DNA of 64,000 nt from CBDIHH01 sp965279095 (GCA_965279095.1 CBDIHH010000006.1:682001-746000), one strand, 5' to 3'; counted from the stretch's first letter, positions 29,383 through 38,273 are shown. Notes: generated from the letters alone by a model not told the origin. A program made the numbers and translations.

Positions 29383-29811
29383 ATGAAGGCGGCCGCTGTA
29401 ACAAATGATACGGGCGAGTACCGCCCGTCCGACGACGAGCAGTTCATGAGTGAACGCCAGCTTGAGTATTTCAGGCAGAAGCTCTTCCGTTGGAAAGAAG
29501 ACATTCTGAAGGAGTCGAAGGAGACCCTGACGCACCTTCAGTCCGAGACCGAGAATCACCCTGACATTGCTGACCGGGCTTCGTCGGAAACCGATCGGGC
29601 GCTGGAGCTCCGCACCCGGGATCGTCAACGGAAGCTGATCTCCAAGATCGATGAAGCGATCCGTCGGATCGAAGACGGCAGCTACGGCTACTGCGAGGAG
29701 ACGGGGGAGCCCATCGGCCTGGCGCGGCTGGAGGCGCGGCCGATCGCCACCCTCAGCCTGGAAGCCCAGGAGCGCCACGAGCGCCGCGAACGGGTCCACC
29801 GCGACGACTGA
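29383..29811 (+). CDS. dksA: RNA polymerase-binding factor DksA, zinc-finger-less
   Basis: DksA binds the secondary channel of RNA polymerase and, with ppGpp, tunes transcription of stable RNA and biosynthetic genes. The 142-residue protein has the coiled-coil region (YFRQKLFRWKEDILKESKETLTHLQ ... DIADRASSETDRALELRTRDRQRKLISKIDEAI) with Asp-Arg-Ala-Ser at the coil tip and the GSYGYCEETGEPIGLARLEARPIATLSLEAQE globular end. Of the four zinc cysteines of E. coli DksA only the first is left (CEET, then LSLEA). This reduced form is typical of alphaproteobacteria. Confidence 0.93.
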   Translation: MKAAAVTNDTGEYRPSDDEQFMSERQLEYFRQKLFRWKEDILKESKETLTHLQSETENHPDIADRASSETDRALELRTRDRQRKLISKIDEAIRRIEDGSYGYCEETGEPIGLARLEARPIATLSLEAQERHERRERVHRDD

Positions 29812-29815
29812 GAGA

Positions 29816-29835
29816 CCTGGACCGAATGGTCCAGG
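29816..29835. terminator. Hairpin between convergent dksA and LOG gene
   Basis: CCTGGACC pairs perfectly with GGTCCAGG around a GAAT loop, 4 bp after the dksA stop and 13 bp from the stop of the opposing gene. No T-run follows, so it may be a factor-assisted bidirectional terminator or an mRNA-stabilising end. Confidence 0.5.
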
Positions 29836-29848
29836 ATCGCCTGCCATG

Positions 29849-30448
29849 TCACATCAGCCTAGGCAGGGCCTCGGCGGGTGCGTCTGGGGGCAGCATCGCC
29901 GTCAGCCGGGGCAGGATCGCCTCGACCGTATCGACGGCGCCGAAGCTGTCGAGGAACGCCGCCGGGGTCAGCCTGGCCTCCACCGTATGGCGCAGCAGGG
30001 CGAACAGGGGCTCCCAGAAGCCGCCCGGGCTGTAGAAGACGATGGGCTTGGCGTGCAGGCCCAGGCGCCGCCAGGACATCAGCTCCACCACCTCTTCCAG
30101 GGTGCCGATGCCGCCGGGGAAGATGGCGAAGCCGTCGGCCTCCTCGAACATGATCTGCTTGCGCTGGTGCATGCTTTGGACGACCACCGTCTCCACCTCG
30201 TCGAAGAGGATTTCGCGGGTGCGCAGGAATTCCGGCATCACCCCGAGCACCCGGCCGCCGGCGGCGTGTGCGGCGCGGGCGCAGGCGCCCATCAGACCGA
30301 TGCCGCCGCCGCCGTAGACGAGGCGCACCTGGGCCTCGGCCAGTTGTCGACCGAATCGCCCGGCAGCGTCTAGAAATCCCGGATCTGCCGCGGCGGATGA
30401 GCCGCAGTAGACGCAGACCGATCCGAGGCCCGGGCGCAACGCTTCCAT
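29849..30448 (-). CDS. LOG-family (TIGR00730) Rossmann-fold hydrolase
   Basis: The 199-residue protein belongs to the LOG family, which includes cytokinin riboside 5'-monophosphate phosphoribohydrolases and nucleotide 5'-monophosphate nucleosidases. It has SVCVYCGSSAA at the start, VYGGGGIGLMGACA, the catalytic MHQRKQIMFEEADGFAIFPGGIGTLEEVVE segment containing PGGxGTxxE, and FYSPGGFWEPLF. The reaction would release the base from a nucleotide monophosphate. The gene converges with dksA and has no obvious operon partner. Confidence 0.92.
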   Translation of the reverse strand: MEALRPGLGSVCVYCGSSAAADPGFLDAAGRFGRQLAEAQVRLVYGGGGIGLMGACARAAHAAGGRVLGVMPEFLRTREILFDEVETVVVQSMHQRKQIMFEEADGFAIFPGGIGTLEEVVELMSWRRLGLHAKPIVFYSPGGFWEPLFALLRHTVEARLTPAAFLDSFGAVDTVEAILPRLTAMLPPDAPAEALPRLM

Positions 30449-30558
30449 ATCTGCTCCAGGCCGCGCCGAACGAACACCGCGCGAAGGCGACGCGCTTCGA
30501 CTAGGGGTTCCAACGTGGCTACGATGATCGGGTTTCGGGCGAGGATATCAAGGCGCGC

Positions 30559-31368
30559 ATGAAGGCAAGGCATGGATTGATCGCGGCGGCCACCCTGCTG
30601 GCCGGCTGCGGACCCGGGGCGCCCTCCCGGAGCGACGCCTCGACGCCCTCCGCCAGCGGGGCCGCGGAGGCGGGCTTCGACGGGCCGCCCCGCGCCGCCC
30701 TGCTGACGGGCCTCGCCGGCGGCGGCGCCGTGCTGTCTGGGGCGGCCGCTCCCGAAGCGGAGGTGCGGCTGGCGACCCCGCAGGGCCGCGCCTTCACCGC
30801 CACCGCGGATGACGCCGGCGCCTGGCGGCTGCAGTTGCCGCGCCTGGACGAGGCGACCCTGTTCGGCCTGTCATCGCGCCGGGAGACGCGCACGGTGCAG
30901 GCGGAGGGCTATGTGGCGGTCCTGCCCGCGCCGGCGCCCTTCGCGGTGCTGCTCCGCGCGGGCGCCAGCGCCTCGCCCATCCGCCCGGCCGCGCCCGCCC
31001 TGGCCGTGGAGGCCGTCGATGTCGACGCCGCCGGCGCCGCGGTGGTCTCCGGATCCGGCCCGGCCGGCGCGGCCCTGGCGGCCTTCGTCGACGGGGCGGC
31101 GGCCGGGGAGGGGGCTGCCAATGACGCCGGCCGCTTCATCATTCCCCTGACCCGCCCGCTGGCGGGGGGCGGGCATCAGCTCGCCGTGCGCCAGGCCACA
31201 TCCGGCGCCGAGTCGGCGGTGCGGGTCGTGGACGCCCGTCCCATGGCGCCCGAGGCCGGACCCTACAGCGCCCGGCGGCTCGAGGGCGCCTGGCGGCTGG
31301 ACTGGCTGACCCCCGGGGGCGGCCTGCAGACCACCCTGTTGTTCGACCGCGCAGGAGCCGGCGCTTGA
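30559..31368 (+). CDS. Hypothetical lipoprotein with Ig-like repeats
   Basis: The 269-residue protein has a lipoprotein signal (MKARHGLIAAATLLAGC, lipobox LAGC) and two regions of beta-sandwich character: AVLSGAAAPEAEVRLATPQGRAFTATADDAGAWRLQLPR and AAVVSGSGPAGAALAAFVDGAAAGEGAANDAGRFIIPLTRPLAGGGHQLAVRQ. This pattern (GSGxPGAxVxxxVDG...ADxxGxWxxxL) is that of bacterial Ig-like domains. Similar proteins often have a LysM domain; none is seen. Its stop overlaps the start of the following ABC exporter (TTGA), so the two are co-translated. Function unknown. Confidence 0.72.
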   Translation: MKARHGLIAAATLLAGCGPGAPSRSDASTPSASGAAEAGFDGPPRAALLTGLAGGGAVLSGAAAPEAEVRLATPQGRAFTATADDAGAWRLQLPRLDEATLFGLSSRRETRTVQAEGYVAVLPAPAPFAVLLRAGASASPIRPAAPALAVEAVDVDAAGAAVVSGSGPAGAALAAFVDGAAAGEGAANDAGRFIIPLTRPLAGGGHQLAVRQATSGAESAVRVVDARPMAPEAGPYSARRLEGAWRLDWLTPGGGLQTTLLFDRAGAGA

Positions 31369-33209
31369 GGGGCATGGGGGGCTCCCACCGGGGCGGGGAG
31401 GTGGCCTCGGAGACGCCGCCGACGGGGGAGCTGAAGCTCAGCGCCGCCCTGGTCGATCTGGCCAAGCTGATCGGCCGCTCGCAGGCGCCGCAGCTGCGCC
31501 TGCGCACCACCTCGGCCCTGGGCCTGACCATCGCCGGCAAGGCCCTGGGCGTCACCGCGCCCCTGCTCCTGGGCCGGGCGGTCAACACCCTGGCGGAGGG
31601 GCGCAGCGCCGGCGCCGTGGTCGGGATCTCCTTCGCGGCCCTGGCCATCGGCTGGGCCCTGATCCGGTTCCTGTCCACGGCCGCGCCGCAGCTGCGCGAC
31701 GCGATCTTCACCGTGGTGTCCCTGGCGGCCCAGCGCCGGGCCGCGGCGGAAACCTTCGCCCACGCCCTGTCCCTGTCGATCGACTACCATCAGACCAAGC
31801 GCACCGGGACTTTGGCGCGGGTCATCGACCGCGGCGCGCGATCGATCGAATACCTGCTGCGGACCCTGGTCTTCAACCTGGCCCCGACGGGGCTGGAACT
31901 GGTCTTCGCGGCCTTCGTCCTGGGCAAGGCCTACGACTGGCGCTTCGCCGCCACGGCGGTGGGCACGGTGATCGTCTATGGCGTGATCACCTTCGCCATC
32001 TCGGACTGGCGCATCGGCCTGCGCCGGGCGGTGAACGAGGCGGATTCCGAGGCGGCCGGCCGGGCGGTGGACGCCCTGCTCAACTACGAGACGGTCAAAA
32101 GCTTCGGGGCCGAGGACCGCGCCGTCGCCGGCTATGACGACGCCCTGGCCCGGTACGCCTCGGCCTCGGCCCGGTCCAACACCTCCCTGGTGATGCTGAA
32201 CATCGCCCAGCAAGCGATCATGTCGCTGGGCCTCGGGGTGATGGCGGTGCTGGCCGGCACGGAGGCCGCCCAGGGCCGCATGGGGCCGGGGGACGTGACC
32301 GCCTCGATCCTGATCCTGATCTCCATCTACCAGCCCCTGGCCATCCTCGGCTTCGCCTACCGGGAAATCCGCCAGTCCGTCATCGACATGGAGGCGATGC
32401 TCGACCTGACCCGCCAGAAGCCCGGCGTCGCCGACGCCCCCGGCGCGGGCGACCTGCCGCCGGCGGACCCCAACGGCGCCGACCTGGTCTTCAACGGGGT
32501 GTCCTTCCGCCATGGCGCCCGTTCGCAGGGTCTGGCCGACGTCAGCTTCCATGCCCCGGCCGGCTCCACCGTCGCCCTGGTGGGGCCATCGGGGGCGGGC
32601 AAGACGACGATGGTCCGGCTGGCGATGCGGCTGATCGACCCCCAGTCGGGCGAGGTCCGCCTGGACGGGATGGATCTGAGGTCGGTGACCCAGTCGTCCC
32701 TGCGCCGGGCCATCGCCCTGGTGCCCCAGGACGTGGCCCTGTTCAACGAGACCATCCGCAGCAACATCGCCTTCGCCCGACCCGGCGCCGACGATCAGGC
32801 CGTATGGGCCGCCGCCGATGGGGCGGAATTGGGGGATTTCATCCGCGCCTTGCCCGACGGGCTCGACACCCGCGTGGGCGAGCGCGGCCTGAAGCTGTCG
32901 GGGGGCGAGCGCCAGCGCGTCGGCCTGGCCCGGGCGCTGATCGCCGACCCGCGGCTGCTGATCCTCGACGAGGCCACCAGCGCCCTGGACAGCCGCACCG
33001 AGGCGGCCATCCAGGCGACCTTGCGGCGGGTGCGCCAGGGCCGCACGACCATGATCATCGCCCACCGCCTGTCGACGGTGGCGGACGCCGACCAGATCGT
33101 GGTGCTGAAGGCCGGCCGCGTCGCCGAGGTGGGCGATCACGCCACCCTGCTGGCGCTGGACGGGGAATACGCCGCCCTCTGGCGACGGCAGACCCGGCGA
33201 AAGAGCTAG
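31365..33209 (+). CDS. Atm1-type ABC transporter (fused permease-ATPase)
   Basis: The 614-residue half-transporter joins a six-helix exporter domain (about 45-335) and an ATPase domain with GPSGAGKTT, LSGGERQRVGLARALI and LLILDEATSALD. It is close to Atm1/ABCB7: HALSLSIDYHQTKRTGTLARVIDRGARSIEYLLRTLVFNLAPTGLEL is a strong signature, as is VDALLNYETVKSFGAEDRA. Relatives export glutathione-linked sulfur or metal compounds and protect from heavy metals. The TTG at 31365 is preferred (AGGAG 7 bp upstream and overlap with the lipoprotein stop); ATG at 31374 is an alternative with a poorly spaced ribosome site. Confidence 0.92.
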   Translation: MRGMGGSHRGGEVASETPPTGELKLSAALVDLAKLIGRSQAPQLRLRTTSALGLTIAGKALGVTAPLLLGRAVNTLAEGRSAGAVVGISFAALAIGWALIRFLSTAAPQLRDAIFTVVSLAAQRRAAAETFAHALSLSIDYHQTKRTGTLARVIDRGARSIEYLLRTLVFNLAPTGLELVFAAFVLGKAYDWRFAATAVGTVIVYGVITFAISDWRIGLRRAVNEADSEAAGRAVDALLNYETVKSFGAEDRAVAGYDDALARYASASARSNTSLVMLNIAQQAIMSLGLGVMAVLAGTEAAQGRMGPGDVTASILILISIYQPLAILGFAYREIRQSVIDMEAMLDLTRQKPGVADAPGAGDLPPADPNGADLVFNGVSFRHGARSQGLADVSFHAPAGSTVALVGPSGAGKTTMVRLAMRLIDPQSGEVRLDGMDLRSVTQSSLRRAIALVPQDVALFNETIRSNIAFARPGADDQAVWAAADGAELGDFIRALPDGLDTRVGERGLKLSGGERQRVGLARALIADPRLLILDEATSALDSRTEAAIQATLRRVRQGRTTMIIAHRLSTVADADQIVVLKAGRVAEVGDHATLLALDGEYAALWRRQTRRKS

Positions 33210-33224
33210 GGGGGCCGCCGGGCC

Positions 33225-33728
33225 CTATCGCCCGGGCTCGCTGAGCGATCCCCAGGACGGGGCGCCGTCCAGCTCGCGGCTGATCTGCTCGCACCAGCGG
33301 AACACGCCGTCCGCCGGCTTGGCGGCGGCCCCCTCGTCGTAAAGGGTCTGGCCGAGATCGAGGCCGTCGAGCGAGATGTAGGCCAGGGTCCGGTTGTAGC
33401 TGTCGAACTGGCCGGTCGGGCGGACGCTGATGGCGCGGGCGTCGCCCAGCAGCCGCTTGACCACCTGTATCGAATGCTTGGCGGCGACCGCCTCGGCCCA
33501 GCAGCGGGCGTCCGGGATGCCTTGGGGGGTGACGGCGTTGGCCAGGGCGTAGTGGCGCCCGTCGATAATCATGGCGTCCCCCGCCAGAACCATGACCCGT
33601 GTCGCCACGGGCAGGGCGACATTCTTGGGCAAAGGCGGCTGACGCCCCGGCCGATCGCAGGCCGTCGCCATGGCTGCTAGGGCGACGATGAGGATCATGC
33701 GCAAGGTGTGGGGTGTCGTCATCGTCAT
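33225..33728 (-). CDS. Thermonuclease-like (SNase-fold) protein, degenerate
   Basis: The 167-residue exported protein has an N-terminal hydrophobic signal ending in ATAC, so a lipoprotein is possible. The body follows the staphylococcal-nuclease pattern: VLAGDAMIIDGRHYALANAVTPQGIPDARCWAEAVAAK, then VRPTGQFDSYNRTLAYISLDGLDLGQTLYDEGAA. Active SNases have Arg35, Glu43 and Arg87; here the loop reads ANAVTPQ in place of xNxDTPE, so activity is doubtful. It converges on the ABC exporter with 15 bp between the stops. No conserved partner is visible. Confidence 0.65.
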   Translation of the reverse strand: MTMTTPHTLRMILIVALAAMATACDRPGRQPPLPKNVALPVATRVMVLAGDAMIIDGRHYALANAVTPQGIPDARCWAEAVAAKHSIQVVKRLLGDARAISVRPTGQFDSYNRTLAYISLDGLDLGQTLYDEGAAAKPADGVFRWCEQISRELDGAPSWGSLSEPGR

Positions 33729-33860
33729 CGTATCTGGGACACCACCGCACCTTTCGCCATGTGGAGCGCCTCAGGTCGTCGGCCGATCTCGCCGATTACC
33801 GGCGGTGGCGCCGACGGCGCCTGGCCGGATCGGCCTCGCACGAGATCGGAGGAAAGGCGC

Positions 33861-33936
33861 TGGCTCCCCGGGCAGGACTCGAACCTGCGACAAGTCGGTT
33901 AACAGCCGACTGCTCTACCAGCTGAGCTACCGGGGA
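33861..33936 (-). tRNA. tRNA-Asn (GTT)
   Basis: On the minus strand the 76-nt sequence folds into a full cloverleaf: acceptor TCCCCGG with CCGGGGA, D-arm with GTAGCTCAGC and GGTAGAGC, anticodon loop with GTT reading Asn codons, T-arm with GGTTCGAGTCC and a discriminator G followed by an encoded CCA. The gene stands alone. Confidence 0.96.
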
Positions 33937-34028
33937 ATGGCAAGCGCCGGACGCGGGCTATACCCCTGCCCGCGGGGGGACGCAAGCCGCCCGGCGGCGT
34001 CTACGACAGAACAGCGAATCCGCGGGCG

Positions 34029-34056
34029 AAAAAAAAGCCCGGCGCGATGGCCGGGC
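34029..34056 (-). terminator. Rho-independent terminator of the efflux operon
   Basis: On the minus strand GCCCGGC pairs with GCCGGGC and is followed by a run of eight T, about 75 bp downstream of the last efflux gene (stop at 34132). Confidence 0.88.
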
Positions 34057-34131
34057 TGAAGTCGATGATGGTGGGTGTCCTCAAAGAAGACAGGGCGAAC
34101 CTGCGCTGAGCCGGTTAAGTAGCCATTAATG

Positions 34132-35592
34132 CTAACGTCCGGCGGGGGCCGCCGCCGCGGGCGTCCAGCCGCCGCCCGTGGCCAGCATCAGCTGAGCGGC
34201 GCCGAGGTAGCGCTGGGTCTGGGCCCGCACATAGCTCATGCGCGCCCGCTGGTAGGACCGCTGGGCGTCGATCACCGGCAGCAGCCCGGCCTTGCCGCCC
34301 TCGTATCTGAGGCGGTTGAGTCGCAGGCTCTCTTGGGCCGCCGAGACCGCCCGACTTTGGGCCGCGAAGCTCTCGTCGTCGTGTTGGACGGCCTGGAGCA
34401 CATCGGCGACCTGACCAAAGGCCTGCAGCACCACCTGGCGGTAGTCGGCGGCGGCGGCGCGGGCGGCGTCCTCGGCGCCGCGGACCTGGGCCCGCACGAG
34501 GCTGCGATTGAAGATCGGCGGCGCGCGGATGGCGAGGGGGCCGATGGCGTAGCCGGTGAAGTCGGAGGACAGCAGCTTGCCGGGATCAAGGGCGCTCTGG
34601 GTGAAGTTCCCCGACAGGGTGATGTCAGGATACATCTGCGCCCTGGCGACGCCGATCTGGGCGGTGGCGGCGTGCAGGCGGGCCTCGGACGCGCGGATGT
34701 CGGGGCGACGCCTAGCCAGCTCGGACGGCAGGGACACCGGCAGGGTCTGCGGCAGCGCGATGTGATCGAGCTGGAAGTCCGGGGGCGTCCATTCGGCCGG
34801 CAGCTTGCCCACCAGCACCGTCAGGGCGTGGCGCGAGACCGCCAGTTGCTGGCGCAGGGCGGGCACCACCGATTCGTCCGCCGCCAGCTGGGCCTCGGCC
34901 TGGGCGATATCGATGCGGGTGCCCGAGCCGCCCGACACCGCGCGCTGCGCCAGGTCGATGAGGGCGCGGTCCTGCACCGCCAAGTCCTCGGCGGCGGCGA
35001 TCTGCGCCTTGGCCGAGGCCATCGCCAGGGCCTGGGTGACCACCTGGCCGGTCAGGGTCAGGTAGGCGGCGTTTAGCTCTTCCTCGGCCGCCTGGGCGCG
35101 CGCGAGGCGGGTCTCGCCCTCGCGCCGGTGGCTGCCCCACAGATCGAGGTCGTATCGGACCGAGGCGCCGACCGAATAGAGGTTCACCGTCGGGTTCTTC
35201 AGGTCCAGCCCCGGGAACCCCTGGAATCCGAAGCCGGCCAGGTTGATCTTCTCGCGCTGAGCGCCGGCGGTCAGCTCGGTCTGCAGCTGCGTGGGCTGCG
35301 CCAGCACCGTCTGGCGGGCCTGGTCCAGCCGCGCGCGGGCCGCCTCGATGGTCGGGCTGTTGGCGGCGGCCAGGCGCACCACGGAGTCCAGCTCGGGGGA
35401 GCGGAACAGGGTCCACCAATCCTGCGCCAGGGCCTCGCCCACGGCGACACGGGCGGGCGCCCCTTCGCCCGGGGCGGCATAGGTGGTCACGGCAGGGGCG
35501 GCGGGGGTCTGGAAGTCGGGACCGACGGTGGCGCATCCCGACAACAGGACGGCGCCCGCGAGGACCAGGCCGGGCTTAGTGAAGGACAACAT
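34132..35592 (-). CDS. Outer-membrane efflux lipoprotein (NodT/OprM family)
   Basis: The 486-residue protein is the outer-membrane channel of a tripartite pump. It has a lipoprotein signal (LVLAGAVLLSGCATVGPDF, Cys20) and the two repeated TolC-type halves, including RYDLDLWGSHRREGETRLARAQAAEEELNAAYLTL and ELARRRPDIRASEARLHAATAQIGVARAQMYPDITLSG, which is diagnostic for the NodT group. It overlaps the upstream MFS gene by 17 bp, forming an operon of adaptor, pump and channel, so a complete export route for hydrophobic drugs or organic compounds is encoded together. Confidence 0.93.
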   Translation of the reverse strand: MLSFTKPGLVLAGAVLLSGCATVGPDFQTPAAPAVTTYAAPGEGAPARVAVGEALAQDWWTLFRSPELDSVVRLAAANSPTIEAARARLDQARQTVLAQPTQLQTELTAGAQREKINLAGFGFQGFPGLDLKNPTVNLYSVGASVRYDLDLWGSHRREGETRLARAQAAEEELNAAYLTLTGQVVTQALAMASAKAQIAAAEDLAVQDRALIDLAQRAVSGGSGTRIDIAQAEAQLAADESVVPALRQQLAVSRHALTVLVGKLPAEWTPPDFQLDHIALPQTLPVSLPSELARRRPDIRASEARLHAATAQIGVARAQMYPDITLSGNFTQSALDPGKLLSSDFTGYAIGPLAIRAPPIFNRSLVRAQVRGAEDAARAAAADYRQVVLQAFGQVADVLQAVQHDDESFAAQSRAVSAAQESLRLNRLRYEGGKAGLLPVIDAQRSYQRARMSYVRAQTQRYLGAAQLMLATGGGWTPAAAAPAGR

Positions 35593-37108
35593 CTGGCTTT
35601 CCGGTGGACTTGGTCTTGGGCGTGCGCAGCAGAAGCAGGATCGGCAGCACCCCCAGGGTGATGAGGGCCATCAGCCTGAAGTTGCTGACATAGGCGACCA
35701 TGGCGGCCTGGCGCGTGACCTGGCCGTTGAGCACCGCCATGCCCAGCTGGGTCGACAGGTCGAAGGGGCCCCGCAGGGTCTGCATGAGCGGGTTGTCGGG
35801 CCGAAGATGTTCGGTGAGCGTCGAGTGCACCTTGGCGCTGTTGGAGATCAGCAGGGCCTGCATGCCCGAGATGCCCACCGCCATGCCGATGTTGCGAACC
35901 AGGGTGAAGACGGCGCTCCCCTCGGTGCGCAAGGCCGCCGGCAGGGTGGTGAAGGCGATGGTGGACAGGGGGACGAAGATCAGGCCGATGGCGCAGCCCT
36001 GCAGGAACCCCGTCCAGATGATCGGCCACATGCCCATCTGCAGCGAGAATCCGCTCATGGCGAACAGGCTGAAGCCGCTGACACACAGGCCGGTGGCGAT
36101 CATCAACCGGGCGTCGATCTTGTCGATCAGGCGACCGACGAACAGCATGATCACGAACATGCCGATCCCCCGGGGCATGGTGGCCAGCCCGGTGGTCAGC
36201 ACCGGATAGCCCATCAGCTGCTCGAGCATGGGCGGGAGCAGGGCCAGCACCGAGAACAGCACGCTCATGATGAAGAAGCTGGCGAAGATCGAGGCCAGGA
36301 AGTTGCGATCCCGGGCCAGGCCCTTGTCGAAGAACGGCCGCGCCGAGGTCAGGGTATGGAGGGTGAACAGATAGGCCGCCACCAGCACGACGGTCATCTC
36401 GATCCAGATCTCGGGCGAATCGAACCAGTCCTTGCTGGCCCCGCGGTCGAGCATCAGCTGCAGGGCGCCCAGGCCGATGGCCAGGGTGGAGAAGCCGAAG
36501 AAGTCGAACCGCTGGCGCGCCGCGCGCGAGTCGTCCTTGAGGAACAGCCAAATCCCGGTGAAGGCGAGGATGCCGCCGGGCAGATTGATCAGGAACACCC
36601 AGCGCCAGCTGTAGTTGTCGGTCAGCCATCCCCCGAGGGTCGGCCCGACGATGGGGCCGAGCACGGCCGCCATGGCCCAGGCGGACATCGCCCGGCCGTG
36701 GCGCTCGGGCGGATTGATGTTGAGCAGCACCGTCTGGGCCAGGGGCATGAGCGCGGCCCCGAAAATGCCCTGCAGCAATCGGAACATGACCATCTGCGGC
36801 AGGTTCTGGGCCAGGCCGCAGAGGGCCGAGGCGGCGGTGAAGCCCGCCACCGAGACCAGGAACACCAGCTTGATGCCGACCCGGCCGGAGACCCAGGGGA
36901 TCAGGGGCGTCGTCATGGCCGCGGCGATGATGTACGAGGTCAGGACCCAGGTGATCTGTTCCTGCGAGCCTTGCAGGCTGCCCTGCATGTGGGGCAGGGC
37001 GACGTTGGCGATCGTGGTGTCGAGCGACTGCATGACCGTCGCCAGGATCAGCGAGGCGGTGATCAGGCCGCGGTTGGGAACCCCCTCGCCGGCCTTGACG
37101 GGGTTCAT
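35576..37108 (-). CDS. DHA2-family MFS drug transporter (EmrB type)
   Basis: The 510-residue protein has 14 predicted transmembrane helices and the DHA2 signature motifs: LDTTIANVALPHMQGSL near the first helix, WVLTSYIIAAAMTTPL, and GPTLGGWLTDNYSWRWVFLINLPGG (motif C region). EmrB-type pumps expel drugs and uncouplers in exchange for protons. It starts with ATG overlapping the stop of the adaptor gene by 4 bp and ends inside the start of the channel gene. Confidence 0.95.
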   Translation of the reverse strand: MNPVKAGEGVPNRGLITASLILATVMQSLDTTIANVALPHMQGSLQGSQEQITWVLTSYIIAAAMTTPLIPWVSGRVGIKLVFLVSVAGFTAASALCGLAQNLPQMVMFRLLQGIFGAALMPLAQTVLLNINPPERHGRAMSAWAMAAVLGPIVGPTLGGWLTDNYSWRWVFLINLPGGILAFTGIWLFLKDDSRAARQRFDFFGFSTLAIGLGALQLMLDRGASKDWFDSPEIWIEMTVVLVAAYLFTLHTLTSARPFFDKGLARDRNFLASIFASFFIMSVLFSVLALLPPMLEQLMGYPVLTTGLATMPRGIGMFVIMLFVGRLIDKIDARLMIATGLCVSGFSLFAMSGFSLQMGMWPIIWTGFLQGCAIGLIFVPLSTIAFTTLPAALRTEGSAVFTLVRNIGMAVGISGMQALLISNSAKVHSTLTEHLRPDNPLMQTLRGPFDLSTQLGMAVLNGQVTRQAAMVAYVSNFRLMALITLGVLPILLLLRTPKTKSTGKPDVVLH

Positions 37109-38169
37109 CGGGCCGCGGCCGTCCCGCCGAAGCGGCGGTATTCGGTGTCGACCTTGACGGTCGCTGACAGGCCGCTTTGCAGGGGTGTGGCGGGGCGCCG
37201 GGTGAAGGTCAGGCGCACAGGCACGCGCTGCACCACCTTGACCCAGTTGCCGGTGGCGTTTTCGGGGGGCAGCAGCGAGAAGCTGGAGCCGGTGCCGGGG
37301 CTGACGCTCTGCACCACCGCCTCCAGGTCCAGGCCAGGGTGGGCGTCGACGTCGATGGTGGCGTGCTGGCCGGGCCGCATGTGAGCCAGGTCGCTCTCCT
37401 TGAAATTGGCCTCGACCCAGATCTCGTCGGTCACCAGGCTGAACACCGGGGCGGCGGCCTGGACGTAGGAGCCCACCTGCAGCTGCGAGACCTTGGTGAC
37501 CACCCCGTCCTGGGGCGCACGCACGATCGTATCCGACCGATTGAGCATCGCCCGATCCAGCTGGGCGCGGGCCTGCAGCACCGCAGGGTTGGACGCGTCG
37601 CCGCCCTTGCCGAGCAGGGCGGCGGCGGCGGCGGCCTGCTCGCGCAGGGCGGCCACCTGCCCGGTGGCGGCCTCGACCTCGTGCTGAGCGTCGTCGATCT
37701 CCTCCTTGGACACCACGCCGGACGCCGCGAGATTGCGGTTTCGCGCCAGCTCCCGCTGGCGGAACGCCAGGTTGGCCTGGGCCGCGGTCAGTTCCGCCAT
37801 GCGCTGGCGATAGCCGGCGCGGTAGCCGAGGACCTGGGCCTGGGCCGAGCTCAGCTGGGCGTTGGCCTGCTCGGCGGCGACGCGCATGTCGTCGTCGTCC
37901 AGGCGGAATAGGAGCTGACCCTTGCGCACGCGCTGGTTTTCGCGGACGGCCAACTCAACCACGTGTCCCGAGGCGTTGGCCGAGATCTGCACCCGGCCGG
38001 TCTGGATATAGGCGTCGTCCGTGGAGGCGTAGCGGCCGCCGGTCAGCCACACCCAGCCGCCGACCAGGACCACCAGCAAGGGGACGGCGACCATGAGCGG
38101 CGTTCGATAGCGCTTCAGGAAGGACGGCCGCGTGTCGGTGAGGTCGGAATGAATCAGTTCTTCGGTCAT
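37105..38169 (-). CDS. HlyD/EmrA-type membrane fusion protein
   Basis: The 354-residue adaptor has one N-terminal transmembrane helix (about residues 24-46, PLMVAVPLLVVLVGGWVWL), the half-motif YASTDDAYIQTGRVQISANASGHVVELAVRENQRVRKGQLLFRLDDDD of the barrel-sandwich domain, a coiled-coil hairpin (about 85-190), and the second half IVRAPQDGVVTKVSQLQVGSYVQ with a C-terminal beta-barrel. It would connect the inner-membrane EmrB-type pump to the NodT-type channel. It is first in the operon, facing a LysR gene 104 bp away. Confidence 0.94.
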   Translation of the reverse strand: MTEELIHSDLTDTRPSFLKRYRTPLMVAVPLLVVLVGGWVWLTGGRYASTDDAYIQTGRVQISANASGHVVELAVRENQRVRKGQLLFRLDDDDMRVAAEQANAQLSSAQAQVLGYRAGYRQRMAELTAAQANLAFRQRELARNRNLAASGVVSKEEIDDAQHEVEAATGQVAALREQAAAAAALLGKGGDASNPAVLQARAQLDRAMLNRSDTIVRAPQDGVVTKVSQLQVGSYVQAAAPVFSLVTDEIWVEANFKESDLAHMRPGQHATIDVDAHPGLDLEAVVQSVSPGTGSSFSLLPPENATGNWVKVVQRVPVRLTFTRRPATPLQSGLSATVKVDTEYRRFGGTAAAR

Positions 38170-38252
38170 GACAGCGCGGGCAAGGGGAGCGCGGCCCCGC
38201 CAATGGGACCTCGGATGAGCCCTCGCTAAGGGTGGCCGGTCAATGAATCCAA

Positions 38253-38265
38253 TGATATCTGATCA
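38253..38265. promoter_or_regulatory. LysR-type operator box (T-N11-A dyad)
   Basis: TGAT-ATCTG-ATCA is a perfect 4-bp dyad with T-N11-A spacing, the LysR-type recognition pattern. It lies in the 104-bp gap between the divergent efflux operon and the LysR gene, 8 bp before the regulator's ATG. Confidence 0.5.
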
Positions 38266-38273
38266 CGCCACAC

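Noticed and set aside
33670..34059. Plus-strand frame across the tRNA-Asn gene
   Set aside because: The peptide is the common artefact of translating a tRNA gene on the wrong strand; no coding support.
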